The notes: generated from the letters alone by a model not told the origin. Positions 1 through 7,536 are shown, counted from the first letter of the stretch. The stretch is DNA of 64,000 nt from an uncultured Duncaniella sp. (GCA_910589485.1 CAJUSW010000003.1:62001-126000); one strand, 5' to 3'. A program made the numbers and translations.

Positions 1-516
1 ACCCTCAGGCACCTCGACCCCTTCAGGCGAACGCACCTCGCCTGTCGACACGTTTTTCCATCCCCGCATATACCCATCTTCATCCATGAGCAGATACCTG
101 GATGTGTCGCGCTCACCCACGAGGAGCACCACGTCGGCACCGGAACTTTCATACGACGACAGCATTTCACCGATAGGAAATGTCGTGTATATATCGGCAT
201 TATAAAGCATTATCGGCTCATCTCCGGCAAGCATATCCATGGCTTTGACCACGCCACCTCCGGTATCGAGCAGGGCTTCGCTTTCATCACTTACTCGCAC
301 ACTTACCCCGAAATCATTCTCACGTAGATACCGTTTTATCATATCGGCATGATGATGGACATTCACCACTATATCCGCCACACCGGCTTCTCTCATTCTT
401 TCTATCACCCGTCTCAACATAGGCTTGTCTCCCACCGGTATCAGAGCTTTCGGGCACGTATCGGTGAGGGGTGCGAGGCGTGTCCCCAGCCCTGCTGCAA
501 ATATCATTCCCTTCAT
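1..516 (-). CDS. MurU-like sugar-1-phosphate nucleotidyltransferase (3' end cut by window)
   Basis: The first 172 codons are present; the gene runs off the left edge. The N-terminus carries the nucleotidyltransferase signature MIFAAGLGTRLAPLT, then PKALIPVGDKPML, an LLDTGGGVVKAM motif and a YNADIYT segment at the usual metal-binding Asp. This pattern matches MurU (N-acetylmuramate-1-phosphate uridylyltransferase) and related hexose-1-phosphate nucleotidyltransferases in the cytoplasm. The start ATG overlaps the stop of the upstream kinase gene by 4 bases (ATGA), so the two are probably translationally coupled. A kinase followed by a MurU-type enzyme is the order of the AmgK-MurU cell-wall recycling route, which makes UDP-MurNAc from free MurNAc. 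The exact substrate is inferred from that pairing; a GlcNAc- or mannose-type enzyme remains possible. Confidence 0.8.
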   Translation of the reverse strand, partial: MKGMIFAAGLGTRLAPLTDTCPKALIPVGDKPMLRRVIERMREAGVADIVVNVHHHADMIKRYLRENDFGVSVRVSDESEALLDTGGGVVKAMDMLAGDEPIMLYNADIYTTFPIGEMLSSYESSGADVVLLVGERDTSRYLLMDEDGYMRGWKNVSTGEVRSPEGVEVPEG

Positions 517-1907
517 AATACCCTCCTTATCCCTTGTTCTCGATGCTGGAGAATCACTCTCACCTGCGGGAATTTGCTCTTGATATGCTCGGCTGTATGT
601 TGTGCCGAATACACGCTCCGGTGCTGTCCGCCGGTACAGCCGAAATTCACAGCCAAAGATGTGAATCCGCGCTCCAGATAATTCTCCACCGCCCTATCGG
701 CCAACGCATAGCATGCGTCAAGGAATCCCGAGATCTCTCCGCGGGCCTCAAGAAATTCTATCACCTCGCGGTCAAGGCCTGTGAGACGTTTATACTCCTC
801 ATAACGCCCCGGATTATCCATAGCCCGGCAGTCAAACACATATCCGCCACCATTGCCCGATGGATCCTCGGGGATACCTTTTTTATATGAGAAACTCGTC
901 ACCCTCACTGTCAGACCGTCATAAGCCTCCTCCACCTCCGTTGTAGGTGAGCAAGCGTCGATCATGCGGGGCAACAATTCCTTCAGATAAGGATAATCGC
1001 CTATTCCCTCCTCAAGCAACGACTTGAGATTGGCCAACGCCATCGGTATGCTCTGCAGGAAGTGGGGCTTCCGCTCAAACTTCCCCCTTAATCCGTATGC
1101 CCCGAGCACCTGCAATGTCCTTATCAGGGCCATCTCCCTGACTTCACGCTTAAGGAGATCGGGGTCGACGCTGATGTATCTGTTGGCCTCATCGGCATAT
1201 GCCTCTATCAACCTGTCACGCTGTCGGGGCGTGAATCCGGCCTTTGCCTGCCACAGAAACGATGCCAGGTCGTAGGAGGCCGGGCCTCGCCGTCCACCCT
1301 GAAAGTCGATGAAGTACACCTCCCCGTCCTTAACCATTACATTTCTCGACTGGAAATCCCTGAGCATGAACACACCGCCCTCGCCGAGCGATCTATCCTC
1401 CACCGCCTTGGCCAATTTCACGAAATCAGCTTCAAGCAACGGTTCCATATACGGCACCCCCGACGTGTTCAGGAATGAGTATTTGAAATAATTCAGATCC
1501 CACATCACGGCACATCTGTCAAACACCGCCACCGGGAAACATACCGAATAATCTATCCCCTCCGAGCCGGTATAATGAAACCGGGCAAGCATCCTCATGG
1601 TCTTTTCAAGCAGATCCATGTCATCGCGCATCCCGAAGAGCGACCGGTCGCCCAGATCGCTCACCAGATAATCCATCCCGTCGTCGCTCACGGCAAGCAC
1701 CTCGGGCACAGGCAGACCGCAATCCCGGAAATGGCGTGAGTGAGAGATAAAGGCCTCATTCTCTTTCACATCAGTACCTTTCACACCCACCACCGTAGGT
1801 TCTCCATGGATCCGGAAATATCTCCTGCCCGATCCCGCAGGGGTCAACGGTTCGATTTTCGATGGAGCCGTCCCGGCATATTTAATGTACAATTCTTGCA
1901 ATTCCAT
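513..1907 (-). CDS. AmgK-like sugar kinase fused to a RapZ C-terminal domain
   Basis: A 464-aa protein. Residues about 15-310 are an aminoglycoside-phosphotransferase-type kinase: the catalytic loop is RDFQSRN (183-189), with Arg where many relatives have His, and the metal-binding segment is FIDFQGG (199-205). Residues about 322-464 match the RapZ C-terminal domain, with SFSYKKGIP near 339 and GCTGGQHRSV at 423-432. The kinase half resembles AmgK, the anomeric MurNAc/GlcNAc kinase of peptidoglycan recycling; the RapZ C-terminal domain in Escherichia coli binds RNA and glucosamine-6-phosphate. I chose the ATG at 1907 because the frame upstream of it has no kinase similarity and runs into the divergent gene at 1944. 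It overlaps the downstream nucleotidyltransferase by 4 bases. The fusion suggests amino-sugar sensing, which is inference. Confidence 0.85.
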   Translation of the reverse strand: MELQELYIKYAGTAPSKIEPLTPAGSGRRYFRIHGEPTVVGVKGTDVKENEAFISHSRHFRDCGLPVPEVLAVSDDGMDYLVSDLGDRSLFGMRDDMDLLEKTMRMLARFHYTGSEGIDYSVCFPVAVFDRCAVMWDLNYFKYSFLNTSGVPYMEPLLEADFVKLAKAVEDRSLGEGGVFMLRDFQSRNVMVKDGEVYFIDFQGGRRGPASYDLASFLWQAKAGFTPRQRDRLIEAYADEANRYISVDPDLLKREVREMALIRTLQVLGAYGLRGKFERKPHFLQSIPMALANLKSLLEEGIGDYPYLKELLPRMIDACSPTTEVEEAYDGLTVRVTSFSYKKGIPEDPSGNGGGYVFDCRAMDNPGRYEEYKRLTGLDREVIEFLEARGEISGFLDACYALADRAVENYLERGFTSLAVNFGCTGGQHRSVYSAQHTAEHIKSKFPQVRVILQHREQGIRRVL

Positions 1908-1931
1908 ACGGCAAAAATACGGAGAATTAGT

Positions 1932-1939
1932 TAAATTTG
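1932..1939 (+). promoter_or_regulatory. -7 box (TAAATTTG) of a probably leaderless promoter
   Basis: TAAATTTG fits the Bacteroidetes -7 consensus TAnnTTTG. Only 4 bases separate it from the GTG start at 1944, so transcription should begin at or next to the start codon. It lies in the 36-bp divergent space between the kinase and methyltransferase genes. Confidence 0.5.
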
Positions 1940-1943
1940 CAAT

Positions 1944-2702
1944 GTGGAAACTATCACCAATAATGTATGTAAGTTTGTAGCCTCGCTCGATGAGCGCAAA
2001 CATCGCCGTCGCGAAGGGGCTTTCAAGGCCGAAGGCACAAAATGTGTCCTCGACACGATCGGCCATTTCTCCCTGCGCCACCTTTTCGCAACCGCCGAAT
2101 GGCTCGAAAGCCATCCCGACATAGCATCACGGCAAGAATCCGTCCGGGCATCCCGCGCTGACCTGAGAAAAATGTCGTCGCTCACCACCCCGGCCGATGT
2201 AATAGCTGTCTACGACATCCCCACCCGACAGTTCGACCCACGAGCCGCCGTGAGCAATCTCGTGCTGGCGCTCGACACCATCCAGGATCCCGGCAACCTC
2301 GGCACCATCATCCGCGTAGCCGACTGGTATGGAATCACTACCATAATATGCTCACGCGAGACCGCCGACTGTTACGCGCCCAAAGTCATCCAGGCCACCA
2401 TGGGCTCCATCTCGCGTGTATCGCTCCACTACGGCGACCTTCCTGCCATGATCAGGGAGATGGGCTCGGCCAACATCTACGGCACCTTCCTTGACGGCGA
2501 TGATATCGACAGCGTACAGCTCTCATCGTCAGGTATTATCGTTATAGGCAACGAAGGCAATGGTATATCCGATCAGGTGGCATCCACAGTCACCCGCCGG
2601 CTCACCATCCCCTCATTCCCGCCCGACCGTCCCACAGGCGAGTCACTCAACGCGGCCATAGCCACAGCAATCACCATATCGAAATTCCGTTCATCCCGAT
2701 GA
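1944..2702 (+). CDS. TrmH/SpoU-family RNA 2'-O-methyltransferase
   Basis: A 252-aa SPOUT enzyme. The N-terminal ~90 residues form a substrate-binding region (KFVASLDERKHRRREGAF); the SpoU motifs follow: LDTIQDPGNLGTIIR near 108-122, IIVIGNEGNGISDQV, and a C-terminal IPSFPPDRPTGESLNAAIA knot motif. It transfers a methyl group from SAM to a ribose 2'-OH of rRNA or tRNA in the cytoplasm. The start is a GTG; the nearby ATG at 1942 is in another frame and stops quickly. Length and order are typical of the RNA methyltransferase RsmH-independent TrmH group, but the target nucleotide cannot be read from sequence. It overlaps radA by 4 bases (ATGA). Confidence 0.88.
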   Translation: METITNNVCKFVASLDERKHRRREGAFKAEGTKCVLDTIGHFSLRHLFATAEWLESHPDIASRQESVRASRADLRKMSSLTTPADVIAVYDIPTRQFDPRAAVSNLVLALDTIQDPGNLGTIIRVADWYGITTIICSRETADCYAPKVIQATMGSISRVSLHYGDLPAMIREMGSANIYGTFLDGDDIDSVQLSSSGIIVIGNEGNGISDQVASTVTRRLTIPSFPPDRPTGESLNAAIATAITISKFRSSR

Positions 2703-4066
2703 AGACAGCCAAGACAGTGTGGTTCTGCAACAGTTGCGGAGCCGAATCCCCCAAGTGGGTAGGACGATGCCCGGCATGTGGCGAATGGAATACTATGGTT
2801 GAGGAGAAAGTGCGTCCCGAGAAGAAATCCCGTACCCTCGGTCCGTCGGCCTCGCGCAAGTCAACCCCGGTGGCTGTATCCGAAATCACTACCGACGACG
2901 AGCCACGCATAAAAATGCCGTCGGCCGAGCTGAACCGTGTGCTCGGCGGGGGCCTCGTGCCCGGAAGCATAATCCTCATAGGCGGAGAACCGGGAATAGG
3001 CAAATCCACGCTTGTGCTCCAGAATATTCTCTCCATCAAGTCGCGCACCATCCTCTACGTCTCGGGCGAGGAGAGCGCCAAGCAGATCAAAATGAGGGCT
3101 GACCGCATCGGACGCCCGAGCGACAATGTGTTCATCGTATGCGAGACCTCACTACAGAACATCGAGGAACATATCGAAAAAATCAATCCTGGCCTCCTCA
3201 TCGTGGACTCGATTCAGACCATCGCCTCCGACGAACTCGAATCCGTGGCCGGAAGCGTGTCACAGGTGCGTGAATGTGCCTCACGCCTCCTCAAGTATGC
3301 CAAGGAATCATCAGTCCCCGTAATGCTGATAGGCCACATCACCAAGGACGGCAACCTTGCCGGACCCAAGGTGCTCGAACACATCGTCGATGCCGTGCTG
3401 CACTTCGAGGGTGACGGTCAGCATATCTACCGCCTGTTGCGTGCCATAAAGAACCGCTTCGGATCTACCTCCGAGCTCGGCATATACGAAATGTGCCAAC
3501 GCGGACTCCGCGAGGTCAAGAACCCCTCCGAGATGTTGCTCTCCACCCACACCGATGAAGACCTCTCGGGCATAGCCGTCGGAGTGACCATGGAAGGGAT
3601 ACGCTCATTCCTCATCGAGGTCCAGGCCCTTGTCTCCACCGCCGCCTACGGCACCCCACAACGGTCGGTCAACGGATTCGACTCCAAACGCATGAACATG
3701 CTCCTTGCTGTCCTCGAAAAGCGTGCCGGATTCAAACTCGCCGCCAAGGACGTGTTCCTCAACATAGCCGGAGGTCTCAAGGTCAACGACCCCGCCATCG
3801 ACCTGGCAGTGATAAGCGCCATTCTTTCAAGCAATATCGACATCCCCATCCCCCACACCACCTGCATCACCGGCGAGGTGGGCCTCTCGGGCGAAATCCG
3901 CTCCGTGGGACGCATCGAGCAACGCATACGCGAAGCCGAGAAACTCGGCATGGACACCATACTCATCCCGCGAGGCAACCTCAAAGGCATCGACACCTCC
4001 TCCTTCAACATCCGCATCATCGAAATAGCCAAAGTCGAAGAAGCCCTCCGCACCCTCTTCGCCTGA
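2699..4066 (+). CDS. radA: DNA repair protein RadA
   Basis: A 455-aa protein of normal RadA length. A zinc finger with Cys10, Cys13, Cys24 and Cys27 (CNSCGAESPKW, CPACGEW) opens it; a RecA-type ATPase follows with Walker A GEPGIGKS at 96-103; the RadA-specific KNRFG motif is near residue 252; the last ~170 residues are a Lon-protease-like domain (inactive as a protease in this family). RadA is a branch-migrating helicase that helps RecA-mediated recombination and repair. It is translationally coupled to the upstream methyltransferase through a 4-base overlap. Nothing unusual was seen. Confidence 0.97.
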   Translation: MKTAKTVWFCNSCGAESPKWVGRCPACGEWNTMVEEKVRPEKKSRTLGPSASRKSTPVAVSEITTDDEPRIKMPSAELNRVLGGGLVPGSIILIGGEPGIGKSTLVLQNILSIKSRTILYVSGEESAKQIKMRADRIGRPSDNVFIVCETSLQNIEEHIEKINPGLLIVDSIQTIASDELESVAGSVSQVRECASRLLKYAKESSVPVMLIGHITKDGNLAGPKVLEHIVDAVLHFEGDGQHIYRLLRAIKNRFGSTSELGIYEMCQRGLREVKNPSEMLLSTHTDEDLSGIAVGVTMEGIRSFLIEVQALVSTAAYGTPQRSVNGFDSKRMNMLLAVLEKRAGFKLAAKDVFLNIAGGLKVNDPAIDLAVISAILSSNIDIPIPHTTCITGEVGLSGEIRSVGRIEQRIREAEKLGMDTILIPRGNLKGIDTSSFNIRIIEIAKVEEALRTLFA

Positions 4067-4148
4067 TCACCTGATCCAGGAGTGCGTCTGCGAGGTTGTT
4101 GAAACTTTCAAGAACGCCTTTGCCACTTCTCATAGCGTTATGTTTTAT

Positions 4149-4179
4149 TTGCCAGTTTCGACTAAAATCGCTAATTTTG
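4149..4179 (+). promoter_or_regulatory. tpiA promoter (TTG-N20-TAATTTTG)
   Basis: A TTG at 4149-4151, a 20-base spacer and TAATTTTG at 4172-4179 form a good match to the Bacteroidetes -33/-7 promoter. It lies 38 bases upstream of the tpiA start, in the 151-bp gap after radA. Confidence 0.65.
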
Positions 4180-4217
4180 CTCCGAAATTAGAACCCAATA
4201 TATAATTAAGGTAAAAA

Positions 4218-4973
4218 ATGAGAAAGAATATCGTTGCAGGCAACTGGAAAATGAACACCACCCTGCCTGAAGGTATCAAGCTTGCCGAGGAGGTTAACGC
4301 CGCCCTCGCTACCGCCACTCCCAAGTGTGACGTAGTGATCTGTGTGCCCTTCACCCACCTCGCTTCCATCAACAATGTAATCGACAAGAACAAGCTCGGC
4401 CTTGGCGCCGAGAACTGTGCCGACCACAAGAGCGGCGCATATACCGGCGAGATCTCCGCTCCCATGGTGGCCTCGACCGGCGCTACCTACGTGATCCTCG
4501 GCCACTCCGAGCGTCGCCAGTACTACGGCGAGACCTCCGAGACTCTCCGTGAGAAGGTGCGCCTCGCTCTCGACAACAACCTCACTCCCATCTTCTGCAT
4601 CGGCGAGGTACTCGAGGAGCGTGAGAACGGCACATTCTTCGACGTGGTTAAGGCTCAGATCGAGGAAGGCCTCTTCAACCTCTCAGCCGAGGAGTTCGGC
4701 AAGATCGTGCTCGCTTACGAGCCCGTATGGGCAATCGGCACCGGCAAGACCGCTACCGACGATCAGGCTCAGGAGATGCACGCTTTCATCCGCAACACCA
4801 TCGCTGAAAAGTATGGCAAGGAAGTAGCCGACAACACTTCGATCCTCTACGGTGGCAGCTGCAAGCCCACCAACGCCAAGGAGCTTTTCGCCAAGCCCGA
4901 CGTGGACGGCGGTCTCATCGGCGGTGCCGCTCTTCAGGCCGATTCCTTCATGGGTATCGTGAACGCTTTCTGA
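4218..4973 (+). CDS. tpiA: Triosephosphate isomerase
   Basis: A 251-aa enzyme of standard length. It interconverts dihydroxyacetone phosphate and glyceraldehyde 3-phosphate in glycolysis. Catalytic residues are all visible: Lys11 in AGNWKMN, His96 in GHSERR and Glu168 in AYEPVWAIGTGKTAT, with the phosphate-binding LYGGSCKP and GLIGGAALQ loops near the end. Codon use is strongly biased to C-ending codons, as expected of a highly expressed gene. It has its own consensus promoter and is followed by a SPOR-domain gene in the same direction. Confidence 0.98.
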   Translation: MRKNIVAGNWKMNTTLPEGIKLAEEVNAALATATPKCDVVICVPFTHLASINNVIDKNKLGLGAENCADHKSGAYTGEISAPMVASTGATYVILGHSERRQYYGETSETLREKVRLALDNNLTPIFCIGEVLEERENGTFFDVVKAQIEEGLFNLSAEEFGKIVLAYEPVWAIGTGKTATDDQAQEMHAFIRNTIAEKYGKEVADNTSILYGGSCKPTNAKELFAKPDVDGGLIGGAALQADSFMGIVNAF

Positions 4974-5079
4974 TAACGGAAACCCCAAATAATCATTGCA
5001 TGGACGCGGGGACACCTGCGCGTCCATGCATTTCTCCTCTATGACATCTCCTGTAACCCACCCACACTCACCCCACAAC

Positions 5080-5565
5080 ATGCGCGCCTACTTCCTGATA
5101 ATATGCCTGACACTCATGTCTGCCCTGTCGCTTGAGGCCCAGCAGCCTGCCATGACAATCATAGACCATATCACTTCCGGAACCGACAACACGGTGACCC
5201 AGCCCGACGCCCTGCTGAAACGTCTCGTTACCATCGTGGAGGAGACCGAGGAGGAGACGCATCAGGAAGAGCCTTCGCGCCAGTTGCCCGGCGGACGCCA
5301 GGCCGGCTACAGGGTACAGGTATTCAGCGACAACAATGTGCGCACAGCCAAGGCCGAGGCCACATCCAAGCAACGCGTGATCTCGGCAAGATTCCCGCAG
5401 TATCAGACCTACGTGCGCTACACCTCACCCTATTGGCGCTTGAAAGTGGGAGACTTCCGCACACAGCAGGAGGCCAACGCCGCCGCCGAGGAGCTGCGCA
5501 AGGCTTTCCCGGCCTACAGCAAGGAGATACGTGTGGTGCGTGACCGCATAAGCTTGCCCGACTGA
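5080..5565 (+). CDS. SPOR-domain periplasmic protein
   Basis: A 161-aa protein with a signal peptide (residues about 1-20, hydrophobic core FLIICLTLMSALSL, ending AQQ), a Glu-rich linker (EETEEETHQEE) and a C-terminal SPOR domain from about residue 80 (GYRVQVFSDNN ... YWRLKVGDF). SPOR domains bind peptidoglycan stripped of stem peptides, usually at the division septum. I chose the ATG at 5080 because it places the signal peptide at the N-terminus; the in-frame ATG at 4996 would add a polar 28-residue leader. It sits between tpiA and folE in the same direction, an arrangement I consider common in Bacteroidales. Its partner is unknown. Confidence 0.85.
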   Translation: MRAYFLIICLTLMSALSLEAQQPAMTIIDHITSGTDNTVTQPDALLKRLVTIVEETEEETHQEEPSRQLPGGRQAGYRVQVFSDNNVRTAKAEATSKQRVISARFPQYQTYVRYTSPYWRLKVGDFRTQQEANAAAEELRKAFPAYSKEIRVVRDRISLPD

Positions 5566-5639
5566 TCATTCCTCCGAGGTGTCACCATCACCGGGTGACG
5601 CCTCATTCCTACCGATTATTATCCCTATCCAATCAAACG

Positions 5640-6230
5640 ATGAATTCGACTGTCGAATTACCTGAACAGACTATCGAGAAGATCGCGGAGCACTATGCCG
5701 CAATAATCACTCTTCTCGGAGAGGACATCAACCGCGAGGGACTTGTAAAAACCCCGATGCGCGCCGCCAAAGCCATGGTGTATGCCACACGCGGTTACCG
5801 ACAGGACCCCGACGCTCTCATTAACGAGGCCATATTCTCTCACGAGGGATCAAATATGGTAATCGTGCGCGACATCGAATTCTACTCCCTCTGCGAGCAT
5901 CACATCCTGCCGTTCTTCGGCAAAGTCTCCATTGGGTATATCCCCGACGGACGCACCATCGGCCTGAGCAAACTTGCGAGACTGGTCGATTTCTATGCCC
6001 GTCGCCTGCAGGTACAGGAACGCATGACTGCACAGATATGCCACATCGTGATGGAGAAACTCGGGGCCAAAGGCGTGATAGTGACCTGTACGGCCGACCA
6101 TCTGTGCATGAAGATGCGTGGCGTGGAAAAGCAGATGTCAGCCACCACCACCATCGAGAGCGCGGGTGTGTTCCAAAATTCGCCCGAATTACGCGATGAG
6201 TTTTTCCGCGCTATAGCCGCCGGAAGATAG
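5640..6230 (+). CDS. folE: GTP cyclohydrolase I
   Basis: A 196-aa FolE. It converts GTP to 7,8-dihydroneopterin triphosphate, the first step of folate (and possibly queuosine-related) pterin synthesis. Zinc ligands are Cys85 and His88 in SLCEHHILPFFG and Cys156 in DHLCMKMRG; the substrate-binding SKLARLVDFYARRLQVQER segment is intact. I chose the ATG at 5640, which gives the usual FolE length; an upstream in-frame ATG at 5595 adds 15 residues without similarity. It is the last gene of the plus-strand run before a 541-bp gap. Confidence 0.97.
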   Translation: MNSTVELPEQTIEKIAEHYAAIITLLGEDINREGLVKTPMRAAKAMVYATRGYRQDPDALINEAIFSHEGSNMVIVRDIEFYSLCEHHILPFFGKVSIGYIPDGRTIGLSKLARLVDFYARRLQVQERMTAQICHIVMEKLGAKGVIVTCTADHLCMKMRGVEKQMSATTTIESAGVFQNSPELRDEFFRAIAAGR

Positions 6231-6308
6231 CCCCCGCATACATTCATCCTAATTTCACACATTTTTAGTAAAAATTCAGCGTTGCACAACCGGTTTCGCC
6301 CCGATTGT

Positions 6309-6344
6309 GTTAAACCCTCACGCCCGTTAACCAAATAGAGTTAA
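6309..6344 (+). promoter_or_regulatory. Three spaced GTTAA motifs upstream of a promoter
   Basis: GTTAA occurs at 6309-6313, 6326-6330 and 6340-6344, just upstream of a strong promoter. The regular clustering could be a regulator-binding array; no protein can be assigned. Confidence 0.3.
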
Positions 6345-6349
6345 AGCTC

Positions 6350-6380
6350 TTGCATATAGGCGTTTATTGTAGTAATTTTG
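6350..6380 (+). promoter_or_regulatory. Promoter of a short transcript (TTG-N20-TAATTTTG)
   Basis: A TTG at 6350-6352, a 20-base spacer and TAATTTTG at 6373-6380 give a near-ideal Bacteroidetes promoter. No gene of normal size follows before the terminator at 6672. Confidence 0.65.
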
Positions 6381-6425
6381 TATTACAAAAATCATGCTGA
6401 CAAGTCTTTAGATAAAAATATACTG

Positions 6426-6542
6426 ATGCCAATAGTATCTCATAGTGCAAACCTAACGATTGATTGTGATCAATTGACGAGTGAAGCCCTCCGACGGGCG
6501 ACACTGGAAGAAACTACAGAAACCATAATGCCAATCTTCTAA
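6426..6542 (+). CDS. Possible 38-aa small protein
   Basis: ATG-to-TAA frame of 38 codons inside the short transcript, about 40 bases after the predicted transcription start. The peptide begins MPIVSHSANLTID and ends TIMPIF; it has no signal peptide or membrane segment and I do not recognise it. Bacteroidales genes rarely use a Shine-Dalgarno site, so absence of one is not informative. Coding status is uncertain. Confidence 0.25.
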   Translation: MPIVSHSANLTIDCDQLTSEALRRATLEETTETIMPIF

Positions 6543-6594
6543 TCAATCATCTGATTCCAAGAAACACTTATTTATCCCTTTTTCCCATCAAAGT

Positions 6595-6645
6595 ATGTTA
6601 TTGTTATCTGCGCTTGATGTATCAATGCTAAAAGAATACCGATAA
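6595..6645 (+). CDS. Possible 16-aa peptide before the terminator
   Basis: A frame of 16 codons, MLLLSALDVSMLKEYR, lying 27 bases before the terminator hairpin. It could be a leader peptide or chance. Only comparison with related genomes could decide. Confidence 0.15.
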   Translation: MLLLSALDVSMLKEYR

Positions 6646-6671
6646 TTAGAATTGATGATTATAATTATGGG

Positions 6672-6709
6672 GCACCCCCTGCGTGATGCAGAGGGTGCTC
6701 ATTTTTTTT
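6672..6709 (+). terminator. Intrinsic terminator
   Basis: GCACCCcCTGC (6672-6682) pairs with GCAGaGGGTGC (6688-6698) around a 5-base loop, followed by a run of T at 6702-6709. It ends the short transcript starting near 6387. Confidence 0.8.
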
Positions 6710-6716
6710 AGTAACT

Positions 6717-6733
6717 GTGCGACATTATCGCAC
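6717..6733. promoter_or_regulatory. Palindrome GTGCGA-N5-TCGCAC upstream of repeat ORF, copy 1
   Basis: A 6-bp inverted repeat with a 5-base centre lies 23 bases before the -7 box of the 254-aa gene, where a repressor could act. Copy 2 keeps the right half and only part of the left half. Confidence 0.35.
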
Positions 6734-6755
6734 CATATCCTCGGTAAACGTATCC

Positions 6756-6763
6756 TACCTTTG
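6756..6763 (+). promoter_or_regulatory. -7 box (TACCTTTG) of repeat ORF, copy 1
   Basis: TACCTTTG ends 8 bases before the ATG at 6772, and the same spacing is kept in copy 2 (59672-59679, minus). The mRNA would have at most a few bases of leader. Confidence 0.5.
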
Positions 6764-6771
6764 CCGGTGAT

Positions 6772-7536
6772 ATGAAACCAACGAGCCACAAGGTCACACA
6801 CCTACGCAAACGAATCCGGCGACCCGACATCTGGTGTCACCCATTCTCACGCTTTCTCGGCCGGGAACTAACCCCCGTCGAGAAAAACGTCATATCCCGG
6901 CTCGAACGCGCCCGTCGGCTCTCCCGCCCGCGCCCGATCGTAATAGTAGACCCCAAAGGCTACGACTCAACCGAACTCCTCCGCTCATACCTCGACTACC
7001 GCCTCGCCACATCCCCCGAGGGCGCAACCGCACTCCTCTATCTCTCACGCGAGGGGAAACAACGCGAATTCTCGGGCATGTACCCCGAATACACCGGCTA
7101 CACCCGCCGTCAGGTCAAAACCCTGCACAAACGCATCCGTTACGCCTCCTATTCCCGCCCCGACAGCGTCCGCGGTACCTCCCCCGCCTTCATGCTCCTG
7201 CTCAACGCACAGGAATACAAAGGCTACTCCCCAATGCAACCCGACCCCGGGAAATTCCTCAGCCTCTGCTCCGCACTCTTTCCATTGCTGTGTGGCATAG
7301 GCTTCCTTGTCATACACATAAACGTCGACAGGGAACAGATCCCCGCCTTCTTCTACCTCGGCATGCAGGGCCACACCACACAGAGGCCCCCGAAACCCGA
7401 GCCCCCGGTCGAGACCGCCATACTCGTCCTCACCGACCCAACGTCCATCCTCCGCTGGAGCCTGCCCACCCGCGAGGGCCCGCAAGGCCATCCCGCAGAC
7501 GATGCACCAATCCCCCGCCCACCCATACCCACCTAA
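6772..7536 (+). CDS. Repeat-borne 254-aa protein of unknown function, copy 1
   Basis: I do not recognise this family with certainty. The protein is basic at the N-terminus (residues 1-50), has a possible P-loop-like strand-loop-helix at 55-75 (IVIVDPKGYDSTELLRSY), an RGTSPAFMLLLNAQEY segment at 134-149, a hydrophobic stretch at 166-183 and a Pro-rich tail ending PIPRPPIPT. The spacing resembles the Walker A and RG-x-SPD-x4-DE region of phage terminase large-subunit ATPases, but the Walker A Lys and Walker B Asp-Glu are not present, and the nuclease domain is missing. A second copy at 58899-59663 (minus) is identical in length with 11 amino-acid differences, all before residue 159. The last 96 residues differ only by about 10 synonymous codons, which points to a real, constrained protein. 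Confidence 0.7.
   Translation: MKPTSHKVTHLRKRIRRPDIWCHPFSRFLGRELTPVEKNVISRLERARRLSRPRPIVIVDPKGYDSTELLRSYLDYRLATSPEGATALLYLSREGKQREFSGMYPEYTGYTRRQVKTLHKRIRYASYSRPDSVRGTSPAFMLLLNAQEYKGYSPMQPDPGKFLSLCSALFPLLCGIGFLVIHINVDREQIPAFFYLGMQGHTTQRPPKPEPPVETAILVLTDPTSILRWSLPTREGPQGHPADDAPIPRPPIPT

Larger units (their letters stand above)
6387..6709 (+). ncRNA. Candidate small RNA or small-peptide mRNA
   Basis: A transcript of about 320 bases is predicted between the consensus promoter at 6350-6380 and the intrinsic terminator at 6672-6709. I do not recognise it as tmRNA, RNase P RNA, SRP RNA or 6S RNA. It contains two short frames (6426-6542 and 6595-6645), so it may be a coding leader instead of a non-coding RNA. 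The exact 5' end is inferred from the position of the -7 box. Confidence 0.45.

Noticed and set aside
4996..5079. Upstream start for the SPOR protein
   Set aside because: It would place a polar 28-residue leader before a perfect signal peptide beginning at 5080.
6387..6709. Possible tmRNA, RNase P RNA or 6S RNA
   Set aside because: None of the conserved signature segments of these RNAs could be found by reading.
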